A DNA stretch of 64,000 nucleotides from an uncultured Muribaculaceae bacterium (GTDB taxonomy: Bacteria; Bacteroidota; Bacteroidia; Bacteroidales; Muribaculaceae), in the NCBI GenBank assembly GCA_910588035.1, contig CAJUPY010000009.1, forward strand, positions 1 to 64,000, read 5' to 3'. Positions 43,371 through 52,984 of this stretch are shown one piece after another (the first letter of the stretch is position 1; the number at the start of each line of letters is the position of its first letter). The translations under genes and the position numbers were made by a program. The notes beneath the pieces are model-generated. The model saw nothing but the letters and a program-made list of their open reading frames with translations. It was not told the DNA's origin and ran no database searches.

Positions 43371-44698
43371 TGCTTATACACAATGCAGAGATAATCAACG
43401 AGGGCCGTCGTTTCCGCGGATATGTAGCGGTCGACGGCTGTTTCATAACCGAAGTCGGCGAGGGTGACGCCCCTCAGACGCTTCTCGAGGTCCACGGCGA
43501 AATCATCGATGCGTCGATGAAATGGCTTGTTCCGGGTGCGATAGACACCCATGTCCATTTCCGCGACGGCGGCGATGGCAGTCCCAAAGGCGACATCGCT
43601 TCAGAGAGCCGCGCGGCGGTAGCCGGAGGTGTGACCACCTTTTTTGACATGCCGAACACGACACCGCCCACAGTGACACTCGAAGCGTGGAAAAGGAAAA
43701 TGGAGAAGGCGGCGGCGAAATCGGCCGCCAACTATGCTTTTTTCATGGGTGCGACCAACGGCAATCTCGATCAGCTGCTTGAAGCCGACTACTCGCGAGT
43801 GCCGGGAGTGAAGTTGTTCATGGGGTCTTCGACCGGCAACATGCTCGTCGATGACAGCAATGCGATCAGGCAGTTGTTTGAACGGTTGGAATGTGTAATT
43901 GCCGTTCATGCCGAGAGTCAGCCCGTGATCAGCGGCAATGTCAAGAAATACAGAGAGAAATATGGTGAGCCGGTGCCTGTCGGTTTGCATCCCGAGATAC
44001 GTTCCCGACGCGCTTGTGTCGAGTCGTCGGGGCTGGCTGTCGGGCTTGCACGCGCAACCGGGGCGCGGCTCCATGTGCTGCACATATCGACGTCAGACGA
44101 ACTTGAGTTGTTTGCTCCCGGACCGTTGTCGGGCAAGCGCATCACGGCCGAGACCTGTCCCCATTACTTGATTTTCGGCGGCGGAAGTGACTATGAGAGA
44201 TATGGAACGAGGGTGAAATGCAATCCGGCAATCAAGGAGCGGAGCGACCGCGAGGCGTTGCTCAAGGCTGTGATCGACGGACGCATCGACGTGATCGCCA
44301 CCGACCATGCGCCCCATCTTCCGGCCGACAAGAAAGGTGATGCCCTGACGGCTGCGTCGGGAATGCCCGGCGTTCAGTTCTCATTGCCGCTGATGCTGTC
44401 GATGACCGACCGTGAACCCGGGCTGACACCAGAGCGGGTTGTCGAGCTGATGAGCCACAATCCGGCGACACTCTACGGCATTGACCGTCGCGGTTTCATT
44501 CGTCGTGGCTATTATGCCGACCTCGTTCTGATTGCGGAGACCGACCGTGAGATTGCCGACAGCGATGTGGTCTCGACATGTGGCTGGACGCCATATGCCG
44601 GCATGGAGCTTATGCGCCGTGTCGACAGGGTGTGGGTCAACGGCGGAAACCATGCGCTCGCCTGCCGCTTCCGGACGCGCGGCGAGATTAAGGATTGA
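43370..44698 (+). CDS. pyrC: Dihydroorotase
   Basis: 442 residues from the ATG at 43370, which overlaps the previous stop by one base; upstream in-frame codons lie inside the glycosyltransferase gene. Metal ligands are DTHVHFRDGG (His61, His63), ETCPHYL, VHAESQ and ATDHAPHL. The enzyme closes carbamoyl-aspartate to dihydroorotate in pyrimidine synthesis. Type I-like length. Its end overlaps the convergent TPR gene by 11 bp. Confidence 0.95.
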   Translation: MLIHNAEIINEGRRFRGYVAVDGCFITEVGEGDAPQTLLEVHGEIIDASMKWLVPGAIDTHVHFRDGGDGSPKGDIASESRAAVAGGVTTFFDMPNTTPPTVTLEAWKRKMEKAAAKSAANYAFFMGATNGNLDQLLEADYSRVPGVKLFMGSSTGNMLVDDSNAIRQLFERLECVIAVHAESQPVISGNVKKYREKYGEPVPVGLHPEIRSRRACVESSGLAVGLARATGARLHVLHISTSDELELFAPGPLSGKRITAETCPHYLIFGGGSDYERYGTRVKCNPAIKERSDREALLKAVIDGRIDVIATDHAPHLPADKKGDALTAASGMPGVQFSLPLMLSMTDREPGLTPERVVELMSHNPATLYGIDRRGFIRRGYYADLVLIAETDREIADSDVVSTCGWTPYAGMELMRRVDRVWVNGGNHALACRFRTRGEIKD

Positions 44699-44960
44699 GC
44701 AGATCCGGATTGAAGTAGTCGGTCACATCGCGTGCGATTTCAAGCGCGTGGCGGGCTTTGCTGTCGGGGTCGAGGGCCAAGGCGTGTTCATAGTCTGTCA
44801 TCGCTTCTGAATGACGGCCGAGACGCCAGTTGATTTTCCCACGGTTATACCTCAGATCGGGGTTCGAGGGTTCGGAGGCAATCGCTTCGGTCAGCACGTC
44901 GAGTGCGTCTGAAAGGCGGTTTTCTGAAATTAATCGCGCTGATTTTTTGATAACGGACAT
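44688..44960 (-). CDS. Small TPR protein
   Basis: 90 residues consisting of about two tetratricopeptide repeats (LSDALDVLTEAIASEPSNPDL; RHSEAMTDYEHALALDPDSK). Cytoplasmic, no signal. Likely a protein-protein adaptor; partner unknown. Convergent with pyrC, sharing 11 bp. Confidence 0.8.
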   Translation of the reverse strand: MSVIKKSARLISENRLSDALDVLTEAIASEPSNPDLRYNRGKINWRLGRHSEAMTDYEHALALDPDSKARHALEIARDVTDYFNPDLLNP

Positions 44961-45054
44961 CTTTTGACTATTTTTGGACGTTTAAAAATAAAAACGTCAA
45001 CAACTGCCGGTTTAGCATATCGGCAGGCATTAAAAATCAAATAACTTCCGAAAA

Positions 45055-46329
45055 ATGAAAGAATCAGGTTCAAGGCTTTTCGCCTTCTGTGTTGCGGTCA
45101 TCTTGATGCTGCCGTCGTTGTCGGCTTCCGACCCCACGTCTACAAACTACACATCGTGGCAGTGTGAGGGAAGTCTGACCCCATATCGTGCCCCTGAGCA
45201 TCAGACAGAGATTCCCGATACTCTCACGCCGGTCTATATAAACCATGTCGGCCGTCACGGGGCACGCTATCCGGCATCGGCCACCCACTGTGTCAACATG
45301 CTGAAACTGCTGCAGAAAGCCGACTCGGCCGGCACTCTGACCGAGACAGGTCTCAAGTTGAAGAAGCTTGTGACCGAGGTGATCGACATATGTCACAACC
45401 AGTGGGGCGCGCTCGACTCGCTCGGTATGGCCGAGCAGCGCGGCATTGCCTCGAGAATGTTCCTGAACTATCCGCGGCTGTTTGAAAACACCCGTATCGA
45501 GGCCATTTCGTCTTACGCGCCCCGATGCATGATGAGCATGTTCAGCTTCGTTCATCAGCTCGACCGCCTCAATAACCGCATAGAGGTCTCGACGCTCACC
45601 GGTCGTGTAAACTCCGCGCTCATGCGTCCGTTTGACATCGACCAAGACTATATCGACTTCAGGAAAACCGGACGCTGGAGTGTTCCCTACGACCAGTATG
45701 CGGCGAAAACCATTCCGTTGACAGCCATCAGACGCGTGGTGGGCGAACGATATCGGTTTGCCGATGACAACGAGGCGCGTGAGATGGCTCTGAATGAATA
45801 TTATGTCATTGCCGGACTGAGCTGCATGTCGGTCGACATTGACGCATCGCTCTACTTCACCAATGAAGAATATAACGCCCTGTGGTCATGTTTCAATCTA
45901 AGACAGTATCTTCAGCGCACGGCCACCACAATCTCGACTGTTCCGGCCGACATCGCCTCGCCGCTGCTGCTCGACCTGATATCGACGACCGAGGCGTTCA
46001 TCGCAGGAAAAAACCGGGCCACCGTCAATCTCAGGTTCGGACATGCCGAGACACTCATGCCTCTGCTCTCTCTGATGCATCTGAAAGGCTGCTACTACAT
46101 GACCAACTATTTCGACACGGTCGCGCTCCATTGGTGTGACTTCAATGTCGTTCCGATGGCCGCCAACCTTCAGATGGTGCTTTTCAAGTCTAAGTCGGGC
46201 CGCTACTATGTCAGGGTAGATGTCAATGAGACCGCAGTGCCGCTGCTGCCAAACTCGACCGACGTCTACACGCCATGGAATGTTGCGCGTGACTACCTCA
46301 CACGCTGCGTGCCGCTCTACTATAATTGA
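45055..46329 (+). CDS. Secreted histidine phosphatase, MINPP/phytase-like
   Basis: 424 residues with a signal peptide (AFCVAVILMLPSLSAS). Histidine acid phosphatase clade 2: catalytic RHGARYP at 67-73 and a HAE proton-donor tripeptide at 330-332 (FGHAETLMPL). HAE rather than HD is the mark of multiple inositol polyphosphate phosphatases, which strip phosphate from phytate. Periplasmic or outer-membrane-vesicle location is expected. Stands just upstream of a PstS-like unit, which fits phosphate scavenging. Confidence 0.88.
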   Translation: MKESGSRLFAFCVAVILMLPSLSASDPTSTNYTSWQCEGSLTPYRAPEHQTEIPDTLTPVYINHVGRHGARYPASATHCVNMLKLLQKADSAGTLTETGLKLKKLVTEVIDICHNQWGALDSLGMAEQRGIASRMFLNYPRLFENTRIEAISSYAPRCMMSMFSFVHQLDRLNNRIEVSTLTGRVNSALMRPFDIDQDYIDFRKTGRWSVPYDQYAAKTIPLTAIRRVVGERYRFADDNEAREMALNEYYVIAGLSCMSVDIDASLYFTNEEYNALWSCFNLRQYLQRTATTISTVPADIASPLLLDLISTTEAFIAGKNRATVNLRFGHAETLMPLLSLMHLKGCYYMTNYFDTVALHWCDFNVVPMAANLQMVLFKSKSGRYYVRVDVNETAVPLLPNSTDVYTPWNVARDYLTRCVPLYYN

Positions 46330-46536
46330 TAGTTTTGTTAATTGTTTTTAATTAATTTATCAAATTGTCCTGAGTGATATATTTTTTTTATAACTTAGCC
46401 GTTTGAAAAGGTGTGGACTTGACAAGGCAGAACAAAATAGCCTCCGGGCTTGTTTAACAGATACGGCGACCGTCAGTGACGCCGCCGGCGAACGGCTCCG
46501 GACCGACTCAAGTTCAACTATTAAAAACTTAAAACA

Positions 46537-46767
46537 ATGGCACTCGACGAAAATAACGGACATGATATCCAGCGCGACACTCCCCGCACAATGAGAATTG
46601 TCTTTGGCGTTTTCATGATCTTGATCTATATCGGCATGGGCGTCTTGCTTCTGACGGGTTTCTTTGACTCCCTGCTCCCGATTGCATGGACGCGTTATGT
46701 GCTCGCTGTGGCATTCATAATCTATGGAATCTGGCGAGGCTACCGTCAGTTCTCGGGACGTTACTAA
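46537..46767 (+). CDS. Small two-helix membrane protein
   Basis: 76 residues with two membrane helices (IVFGVFMILIYIGMGVLLLTGFF; YVLAVAFIIYGIWRGYRQF). Resembles the small membrane protein found before PstS-like genes in Bacteroidales TonB/ExbBD operons; that comparison is from memory. Lies 34 bp before the PstS-like gene. Confidence 0.75.
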   Translation: MALDENNGHDIQRDTPRTMRIVFGVFMILIYIGMGVLLLTGFFDSLLPIAWTRYVLAVAFIIYGIWRGYRQFSGRY

Positions 46768-46801
46768 TGATTCTTGAATGATTGAACGAAAATTATCAGA
46801 G

Positions 46802-47782
46802 ATGAAGAAACTATTGTTTGGCGTTCTCCCGGCGGTCGCGATGCTGTTGGGAGTCGCTTCTTGTCAGAAATACTCAGAGCAACGCAAAGGCAACACATCG
46901 ACCAGCGGACTGACGACAGTCATGGTCGACAACAGCTTCGAGAACATAATGCAGCAGGAGATCGATGTCTATGAATACTGCTACCCCAATGCGAGCGTGA
47001 TTCCCTACTACTTGAGCGAGGTCCAGGCAATGGACTCGCTGATGTCGATGAAATCGCCGCTGGCTGTAATCACACGTGACCTGACCAAGGAAGAGGTGAA
47101 ATATTTCAAAGACCGCAAGAAGACAGCACGCTCGAAACGCATAGCTGTCGACGCTATCGCGCTGATTGTCAATCCTGAGAATACGATCGAGATTCTTTCA
47201 AAAAAAGAGATCTCTGAGATTCTGACCGGCGAGGTCACTCAGTGGAATCAGCTCGAACCGAGCAAACTCGGTGAGATCAGCGTCGTTTTTGACAATGCCG
47301 GATCGTCGACCGTCAAATATATGCGCGACTCTCTGATGAACGGTGGAGAATTTGGCCCCAATGTCTACGCACAGGGTTCAAACAACGCGGTTTTCGAGGC
47401 AGTGAAAAACCACAAGAATGCAATCGGTGTCATCGGTGTGAGCTGGATCTCGTCAGACCTCAAGAGCCCGTCGGCATCGATAGAGGAACGCGCCGCACGC
47501 ACCCAGAGCAGCGACACGACCGACATCTCGTTCAACACCGGAATCAAGGTGCTCAAAGTGCGACGTGACGATTCGATCGAGGCATTCCGACCCTATCAGG
47601 CTTATATTTTCACCGGACAATATCCGCTCTACCGCTCGATCTACATGGTGTGCACAAGTGCGCCCGGCTCGACAGCCCATGGTTTCTACTCGTTTGTGAC
47701 CGGAGTTCAGGGTCAGAAACTGATTCAGATGACAGGTGTGTTGCCGGCCATCGTGAGACCCAGGCTTGTGAATGTTGAGTGA
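46802..47782 (+). CDS. PstS-like substrate-binding lipoprotein
   Basis: 326 residues from the ATG at 46802, with a lipoprotein signal (LLGVASC, Cys21). Periplasmic binding fold of the PBP-like phosphate type: IAVDAIALIVNPEN, LSKKEISEILTGEVTQW and FDNAGSSTVKYMRDS are PstS-like landmarks. In Bacteroidetes such proteins sit in TonB/ExbBD clusters instead of ABC operons; no permease or ATPase gene is nearby. Binding of phosphate is probable but not shown. The next gene encodes a TPR protein. Confidence 0.85.
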   Translation: MKKLLFGVLPAVAMLLGVASCQKYSEQRKGNTSTSGLTTVMVDNSFENIMQQEIDVYEYCYPNASVIPYYLSEVQAMDSLMSMKSPLAVITRDLTKEEVKYFKDRKKTARSKRIAVDAIALIVNPENTIEILSKKEISEILTGEVTQWNQLEPSKLGEISVVFDNAGSSTVKYMRDSLMNGGEFGPNVYAQGSNNAVFEAVKNHKNAIGVIGVSWISSDLKSPSASIEERAARTQSSDTTDISFNTGIKVLKVRRDDSIEAFRPYQAYIFTGQYPLYRSIYMVCTSAPGSTAHGFYSFVTGVQGQKLIQMTGVLPAIVRPRLVNVE

Positions 47783-47836
47783 TCGCCATTTTTAAACGAC
47801 AATAATTCAATAACTTAAATAAACTATATCAACGAC

Positions 47837-49462
47837 ATGAAATTCAAACTTCTCTTTTCTTTTCTTCTGGCTGGAGGCATGACTCTTTCAGCGCAGCAAG
47901 GATACAAAGACGGTATCGAGTATTTCCGTGCCGATCAGCCCGAGGAGGCGGAAATGATTCTGACCAAGACTCTCAACGATGCTTCGACCGACAAGGCAGC
48001 GTCTCTCTATTATCTCGGCCAGATCGCTCTACAGAAGGGTAACACCGCGGAAGCTACCAAAGACTTCAACGAAGGTCTTCAGGCGAATCCGCAGTATGGC
48101 TATAACCACGTGGGTCTCGGCATGGTCGCTCTCAAAGCGGGTGACAAGAAGCTCGCCGGCGATGAGTTCAAGGCTGCCCGTGAGGCCGACAAGAAAGATG
48201 CAGCGATGTTGGTCGACATTGCCCGTGCCTACTACAACGCCGATCCGGTGGCTTACGCAAAAGAGATCGAGAAATATATTGAAGATGCGAAGAAGGTGAG
48301 CAAGAAAAATCCCGAACCTTCGATCTATATTCTCGAGGCCGACATGCTGGCTCCGACCGACCCTGGTGCTGCTGCCGGATACTATGAGATGGCTCAGCAG
48401 GCCGATCCCAACACAAACTATCCCGAGGCATATGTGAAATATGCGCGCACCTACTTCTCGGTGAACCCCCAGTTCGCAATTGACAAACTCAAGGCTCTTC
48501 TCGAGAAACAGCCCAACTCGGCTCTCGCACAGCGTGAGCTCGCCGAGAAATACTACGACAGCAACCGTCTGACTCTCGCTGCCGAGCAGTATGGCAAATA
48601 TATCGCCAACCCCAACCACTTCAAGAAAGACGAGATTCGCTACGTTGCTCTTCTCTGCTTCGGCGAGAAGTTCCAGGAGTCGTTTGATCTGGCCGAGAAG
48701 ATCCTCAAGGAAGATCCCAACAACATCTACATGCAGCGCATGCAGTTCCTCGACATGGCGAAAATGGAGAAATATCCCGAAGCAAAGCAATATGCCGAGA
48801 AATTCTTCAGCAACCCGACCGCCAACAAAGACTCTTATGTGGCCAGCGACTACACGACCTACGGAACCGTTCTTCAGGAACTCGGACAGGACACTCTCGG
48901 TGCGGCACAGTATGAGACCGCCGTTCAGCTCAACCCCGGCAAGACCGAGTTGCTGAAAGACCTCTCGAGCGCGTATACCAAAGCTAAAATGTATGACAAG
49001 GCAGCAGAGGCCCAGCAACGCTTCGTTGATTCGGGTGACGCTGTGGTCAACGACTACTTCATGCTCGCCCGCCGCTACCAGAATGCCGCCGCTACCGCTA
49101 CCGACTCGATTGCCAAACTGGCTGCCGTCGACAACGCTCTTAAAAACATCGACTATGTTCTCGAGCGTGTTCCCGACAACGCCACCATTGCTCTGACAAA
49201 AGCCCGCATTCTGTTCGTAAAGAACAACAATGCCCCCGATCAGGCTACCGTCGATGCATTCCTCGCAGCCCTCGCTATCCTCGACAAAGATCCGGCAAAC
49301 AAGGAGAAACGCAAAAACGACTACACCAACGCCTACAACCAGATAGCCAATTTCTATCTCAACCAGGGCGACAAGGAGAACGCTAAACTCTACTTCACCA
49401 AGTTCCTGGAGGTTGATCCGACCAACGAGCCTCTCCGCCAGTACATCGAGAACATGAAATAA
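47837..49462 (+). CDS. Periplasmic TPR protein
   Basis: 541 residues with a signal peptide (LLFSFLLAGGMTLSAQ) and about ten tetratricopeptide repeats (EAEMILTKTLNDAST..., AEATKDFNEGLQANPQYGY, DTLGAAQYETAVQLNPGKTE). Companion of the PstS-like lipoprotein, 54 bp downstream. Strong use of C-ending codons hints at high expression. Probable scaffold in the periplasm. Confidence 0.85.
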   Translation: MKFKLLFSFLLAGGMTLSAQQGYKDGIEYFRADQPEEAEMILTKTLNDASTDKAASLYYLGQIALQKGNTAEATKDFNEGLQANPQYGYNHVGLGMVALKAGDKKLAGDEFKAAREADKKDAAMLVDIARAYYNADPVAYAKEIEKYIEDAKKVSKKNPEPSIYILEADMLAPTDPGAAAGYYEMAQQADPNTNYPEAYVKYARTYFSVNPQFAIDKLKALLEKQPNSALAQRELAEKYYDSNRLTLAAEQYGKYIANPNHFKKDEIRYVALLCFGEKFQESFDLAEKILKEDPNNIYMQRMQFLDMAKMEKYPEAKQYAEKFFSNPTANKDSYVASDYTTYGTVLQELGQDTLGAAQYETAVQLNPGKTELLKDLSSAYTKAKMYDKAAEAQQRFVDSGDAVVNDYFMLARRYQNAAATATDSIAKLAAVDNALKNIDYVLERVPDNATIALTKARILFVKNNNAPDQATVDAFLAALAILDKDPANKEKRKNDYTNAYNQIANFYLNQGDKENAKLYFTKFLEVDPTNEPLRQYIENMK

Positions 49463-49486
49463 CAGTAAACGATAATCATTTTTTTT

Positions 49487-49522
49487 CAGAGGGTGTGCCT
49501 TCAACCGACGGCGCACCCTCTG
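49487..49522 (+). other. Stem-loop after the TPR gene
   Basis: CAGAGGGTGTGCC (49487-49499) pairs with GGCGCACCCTCTG (49510-49522) with one G-T pair. The T run lies before and not after the stem, so this is not a standard terminator, though it may stabilise the 3' end. Confidence 0.5.
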
Positions 49523-49535
49523 TCGTGAATCATAC

Positions 49536-50903
49536 ATGACACATCTTCCGTCACAATTTGTCTCACGGCTCCGTCAGCTCGGTTTGAAAGAGACTGACCG
49601 ACTGATTGAGGCACTTGAAAACTCAGAACCGACAGTCTCGGTCAGGCCAAACGGTTCGCGCCCGTGGTTGCCACCCGGTGTCGCAGGCGAGGTTCCGTGG
49701 CTCACATCGGCCCGATATCTCGACGACCGTCCTTTGTTCACACTCATGCCCGAGCTGCATCAGGGCAGGTTCTATGTCCAGGACGCTTCGTCGATGTTCG
49801 TGGCGACCGTTCTGAGACAGTTGTTCGATTGCTCCGGCAGGCCGGTCACAATGCTTGATGCATGTGCCGCTCCAGGAGGCAAGACGACCGCAGCTATCGA
49901 CGCTCTGCCGCCGGGATCACTGGTGGTGGCCAATGAGTTTGACTACCGCCGCGCGTCGGTGTTGCATGAGAATGTCGTCAAATGGGGTTATCCGTCGGTT
50001 GTGGTCTCCCGTGGCGACACTTCACGTTTCAGAAAGCTGCAATCGGTCTTTGATGTCATTGCAGTCGACGCTCCGTGTTCGGGCGAGGGCATGTTCCGCA
50101 AAGAAGAGGTCGCCGTCAGCCAGTGGTCAGAAGCTTTGGTCACCGAGTGTGCCGACTGTCAGCGCGAGATTCTTGACAATGTGTGGAAATCACTGAAGCC
50201 GGGCGGATATCTCATTTACAGCACCTGCACCTTCAACCGCGATGAAAATGAAGACATGGTCTCATGGTTGCTCGAAAACCATGAGGCGGAGAGTGTCGAG
50301 ATCAAGACCGGTCAATCATGGGGTGTCGTGCTGTCGCCGTTGACTGACAATGGCATATATGCCTACCGGTTCATGCCGGGTGTCGTGCGTGGCGAGGGGC
50401 TGTTCATGTCGGTACTCAGAAAAGCCGGAGACCTGCCGGCCGCCGCCGACCGGCCCGACCGCAAGCGTGAGAAAAAAGATCGGGAGCTCTCGGAAGCGGC
50501 AGGCTGGCTTGCCGAAACTGACCTGTTTGACATCAGGCGTGACGGTGACACGATCGAGGCTGTGCCTTCGCTCCACCGCAAAACCGTTGCGTTGCTCGAC
50601 CGATATCTCGATGTCGTCTCACGCGGTGTGACGCTCGCCACAGTCAAGGGACGCGACCTCATTCCCGATCATGCGTTGGCAATGTCGTCAGCGTTGCGTC
50701 GCGGATCATTTCCCGAAGTCGAGATCGACCTCCGGTCGGCATTGGCCTATCTGAGATGTGAGGCAATACAGCTTCCCGAAGACACTCCACGCGGTTTTGT
50801 GATCGTGACCTACGGCGGTTATCCGCTCGGATTCATGAAAAATCTCGGCAACAGGGCAAATAATCTCTACCGGCGCGAGTGGCGCATTTTGAAACAAGGA
50901 TAG
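49536..50903 (+). CDS. rRNA (cytosine-C5-)-methyltransferase, RsmF/NOP2 type
   Basis: 455 residues. RsmB/F-like m5C methyltransferase: SAM site LDACAAPGGKTTA, first catalytic Cys in DAPCSGEGMFRK and second in YSTCTFNRDENE. The C-terminal domain (residues about 305-455) resembles the RsmF PUA-like module (GYPLGFMKNLGNRANNLYRREWRI). Substrate is probably 16S rRNA. Confidence 0.92.
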   Translation: MTHLPSQFVSRLRQLGLKETDRLIEALENSEPTVSVRPNGSRPWLPPGVAGEVPWLTSARYLDDRPLFTLMPELHQGRFYVQDASSMFVATVLRQLFDCSGRPVTMLDACAAPGGKTTAAIDALPPGSLVVANEFDYRRASVLHENVVKWGYPSVVVSRGDTSRFRKLQSVFDVIAVDAPCSGEGMFRKEEVAVSQWSEALVTECADCQREILDNVWKSLKPGGYLIYSTCTFNRDENEDMVSWLLENHEAESVEIKTGQSWGVVLSPLTDNGIYAYRFMPGVVRGEGLFMSVLRKAGDLPAAADRPDRKREKKDRELSEAAGWLAETDLFDIRRDGDTIEAVPSLHRKTVALLDRYLDVVSRGVTLATVKGRDLIPDHALAMSSALRRGSFPEVEIDLRSALAYLRCEAIQLPEDTPRGFVIVTYGGYPLGFMKNLGNRANNLYRREWRILKQG

Positions 50904-50918
50904 GAATGTCTATCTTTG
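50888..50918 (+). promoter_or_regulatory. Promoter of the membrane protein gene
   Basis: TTTG (50888-50891) and TATCTTTG (50911-50918) are spaced by 19 nt, a good Bacteroidetes promoter. Start near 50925 argues against the ATG at 50928 and for 50952. Confidence 0.65.
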
Positions 50919-50951
50919 TGAATCATTATGCTCACTAATTATCGGAACACC

Positions 50952-51527
50952 ATGAACGACTGGACCCTTAAACGAATCTCATTTTCCATTGGCTATTTTT
51001 TGCTCGATCTCGCGATTGTCTGGGTTGCCTTTTGGTTTGTCAACGGCGTCGTGTGGCTCGCATCTCTCGGTGTCGAGGGCATTTTCACCGGTTTGCTTGG
51101 CCGCGAAGGAGGCACATTCGGCAAAGTGATAGTCTATATGTTAGATCTTATATGGCTTTATGGAATTGTGATGCTCATGATCTTGATGATGGCCACCCAC
51201 GACGATCGTGGGAACCAGACTGTCAGTGGTGAAAACTTGAAAATCACACTGATCGAGGGCGCGACAACCTGTCTCGCCGTCATTTTGATCTACGATCCGC
51301 GCATAGCGGCCGCGTTGCCCTCTTTCCTGAGTGCGCCTCTGGAGTTTCTGCAGACAGAATGGAACTTCAGGCTTGTCGGCGGGGCAGACCTTATGAGACT
51401 CGATTTCTCCGGTGGCATAAGCGATCCGGTCTACTACAACCTTTTCGATCTGATGATTGCCGGGGCGTGGGTTGTCTGGTTGGTTTTTTGTAAAACCAAA
51501 AGGCCTCAATATGACTATGATTATTGA
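50952..51527 (+). CDS. Membrane protein of unknown function
   Basis: 191 residues from the ATG at 50952, preferred because the promoter leaves almost no leader for the ATG at 50928. Four hydrophobic segments (ISFSIGYFLLDLAIVWVAFWFV, FGKVIVYMLDLIWLYGIVMLMILMM, ITLIEGATTCLAVILIY, LFDLMIAGAWVVWLVF). No family recognised. Single-gene unit. Confidence 0.7.
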   Translation: MNDWTLKRISFSIGYFLLDLAIVWVAFWFVNGVVWLASLGVEGIFTGLLGREGGTFGKVIVYMLDLIWLYGIVMLMILMMATHDDRGNQTVSGENLKITLIEGATTCLAVILIYDPRIAAALPSFLSAPLEFLQTEWNFRLVGGADLMRLDFSGGISDPVYYNLFDLMIAGAWVVWLVFCKTKRPQYDYDY

Positions 51528-51532
51528 TACAA

Positions 51533-51572
51533 AAAAAGGAGAGCATTTCACACACTGAAGCTCTCCTTTTTT
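51533..51572. terminator. Bidirectional terminator between convergent genes
   Basis: AAAAAGGAGAGC (51533-51544) pairs with GCTCTCCTTTTTT (51560-51572). A-run and T-run on either side allow use by the membrane protein gene (plus) and metK (minus). Confidence 0.88.
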
Positions 51573-51592
51573 GTAATCGGGGGTGATATTTA

Positions 51593-52906
51593 TCAGAGAT
51601 TGAAGCGGCGTTTGATGTCGTCAACGCGGTCGAGTTTCTCCCATGTGAAGAGCTCAACCTCGCGTTCGTGCATCTGTCCGTCATCGCCGATGAACGTTTT
51701 TTTGACAGTGCGCGGAGTGCGACCGAGGTGACCGTAGGTAGCGGTCTCGAGATAGATCGGATTGCGCAGTTTGAACTCGCGCTCGATCGATGCCGGTCTC
51801 ATGTCAAACATCTCGTCGACTATGGCCGAGATCTCGGCGTCGGTCATACCGACATGTGCTGTGCCGAGAGTGTTGACAAACAGGCTGACCGGGCGTGCCA
51901 CTCCGATAGCATATGCCACCTGAACCAGCGCACGGTCGGCGACACCGGCCGCAACGAGGTTTTTGGCAATGTGGCGTGCGGCATAAGCTGCCGAGCGGTC
52001 AACCTTCGACGGATCCTTGCCCGAGAACGCGCCACCGCCGTGTGCGCCGCGTCCGCCATAGGTGTCGACAATGATTTTGCGTCCGGTCAGACCGGTATCG
52101 CCGTGAGGACCGCCGATAACGAATTTTCCGGTCGGATTGACATGAAGAATGTAGTCATCGCCCCACAGCGACTGCAGATGTTCGGGCAGCTGCGCCTTGA
52201 CGCGCGGAATGAGAATCTCGCGCACGTCGGTGCGTATCTTTTCCAACATCTCCTCGTCGGCCTCGGCTTGCGTCTGGCCGTCGCGTGGAGTGATGAAATC
52301 TTCATGCTGGGTCGAGACTACGACCGTGTGGACGCGAACCGGGCGGTTGTCATCGTCATACTCCACCGTAACCTGGCTCTTGGAGTCGGGGCGCAGATAG
52401 CTTCTGACATGTCCGTGTGTGTCTGTCCAGGTCATTACCTCGCCCTCGCGGCGAATCTTAGACAACTCTTTCAGCAAAGCGTGGCTGAGAGCCACGGTCA
52501 ACGGCATGAAAATCGGAGTCTCGTTGGTCGCGTAACCGAACATCATGCCTTGGTCGCCGGCACCCTGCTGTTCGGGATCTTCACGCTCGACGCCGCGGTT
52601 GATGTCCGCACTCTGCTCATGCAGAGCCGAGATGATGCCACACGAGTTGCCGTCAAACTTGATCTCGCTGCGGTCATAACCGATGTCGGTGATGACTTTG
52701 CGCGCAACGCCCATGAGGTCGACATAGGCATTTGATTTCACCTCGCCGGCGATGACGACCTGACCGGTGGTGACCAGAGTCTCGCAGGCAACTTTTGATG
52801 ACGGATCGCGTGCGAGAAATGCGTCGAGAACGGCGTCTGAGATCTGGTCGGCGACTTTGTCGGGATGTCCTTCTGAGACTGATTCAGATGTGAAAAGATA
52901 GTTCAT
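51593..52906 (-). CDS. metK: S-adenosylmethionine synthetase
   Basis: 437 residues. MetK makes SAM from methionine and ATP. Family motifs: FTSESVSEGHPDKVADQISDA at the N-terminus, GAGDQGMMFGYAT, GGAFSGKDPSKVDRSAAYAAR and ATYGHLGRT. The Bacteroidetes form is longer than the E. coli enzyme, matching this length. A SAM-type riboswitch and terminator lie just before the gene. Confidence 0.98.
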   Translation of the reverse strand: MNYLFTSESVSEGHPDKVADQISDAVLDAFLARDPSSKVACETLVTTGQVVIAGEVKSNAYVDLMGVARKVITDIGYDRSEIKFDGNSCGIISALHEQSADINRGVEREDPEQQGAGDQGMMFGYATNETPIFMPLTVALSHALLKELSKIRREGEVMTWTDTHGHVRSYLRPDSKSQVTVEYDDDNRPVRVHTVVVSTQHEDFITPRDGQTQAEADEEMLEKIRTDVREILIPRVKAQLPEHLQSLWGDDYILHVNPTGKFVIGGPHGDTGLTGRKIIVDTYGGRGAHGGGAFSGKDPSKVDRSAAYAARHIAKNLVAAGVADRALVQVAYAIGVARPVSLFVNTLGTAHVGMTDAEISAIVDEMFDMRPASIEREFKLRNPIYLETATYGHLGRTPRTVKKTFIGDDGQMHEREVELFTWEKLDRVDDIKRRFNL

Positions 52907-52920
52907 GATTTAATACGGAT

Positions 52921-52959
52921 AAAAAAATTGAAGTTAAGAAAGATGTCATTCTCAACTTC
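52921..52959 (-). terminator. Intrinsic terminator of the metK riboswitch
   Basis: On the minus strand GAAGTTGAGAA (52959-52949) pairs with TTCTTAACTTC (52940-52930), one G-T pair, followed by ATTTTTTT. It ends about 15 nt before the metK start codon. Placement between aptamer and gene marks it as the expression platform. Confidence 0.8.
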
Positions 52960-52984
52960 ATAGCGACAAAAATATCCTGATGTC

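Noticed and set aside
49487..49522. Terminator after the TPR gene
   Set aside because: The T run precedes the stem rather than following it on either usable strand, so it was recorded only as a stem-loop.
48029..49537. 502-codon minus-strand frame opposite the TPR gene
   Set aside because: Artefact of strongly biased codons in the highly expressed TPR gene; no start region or domain.
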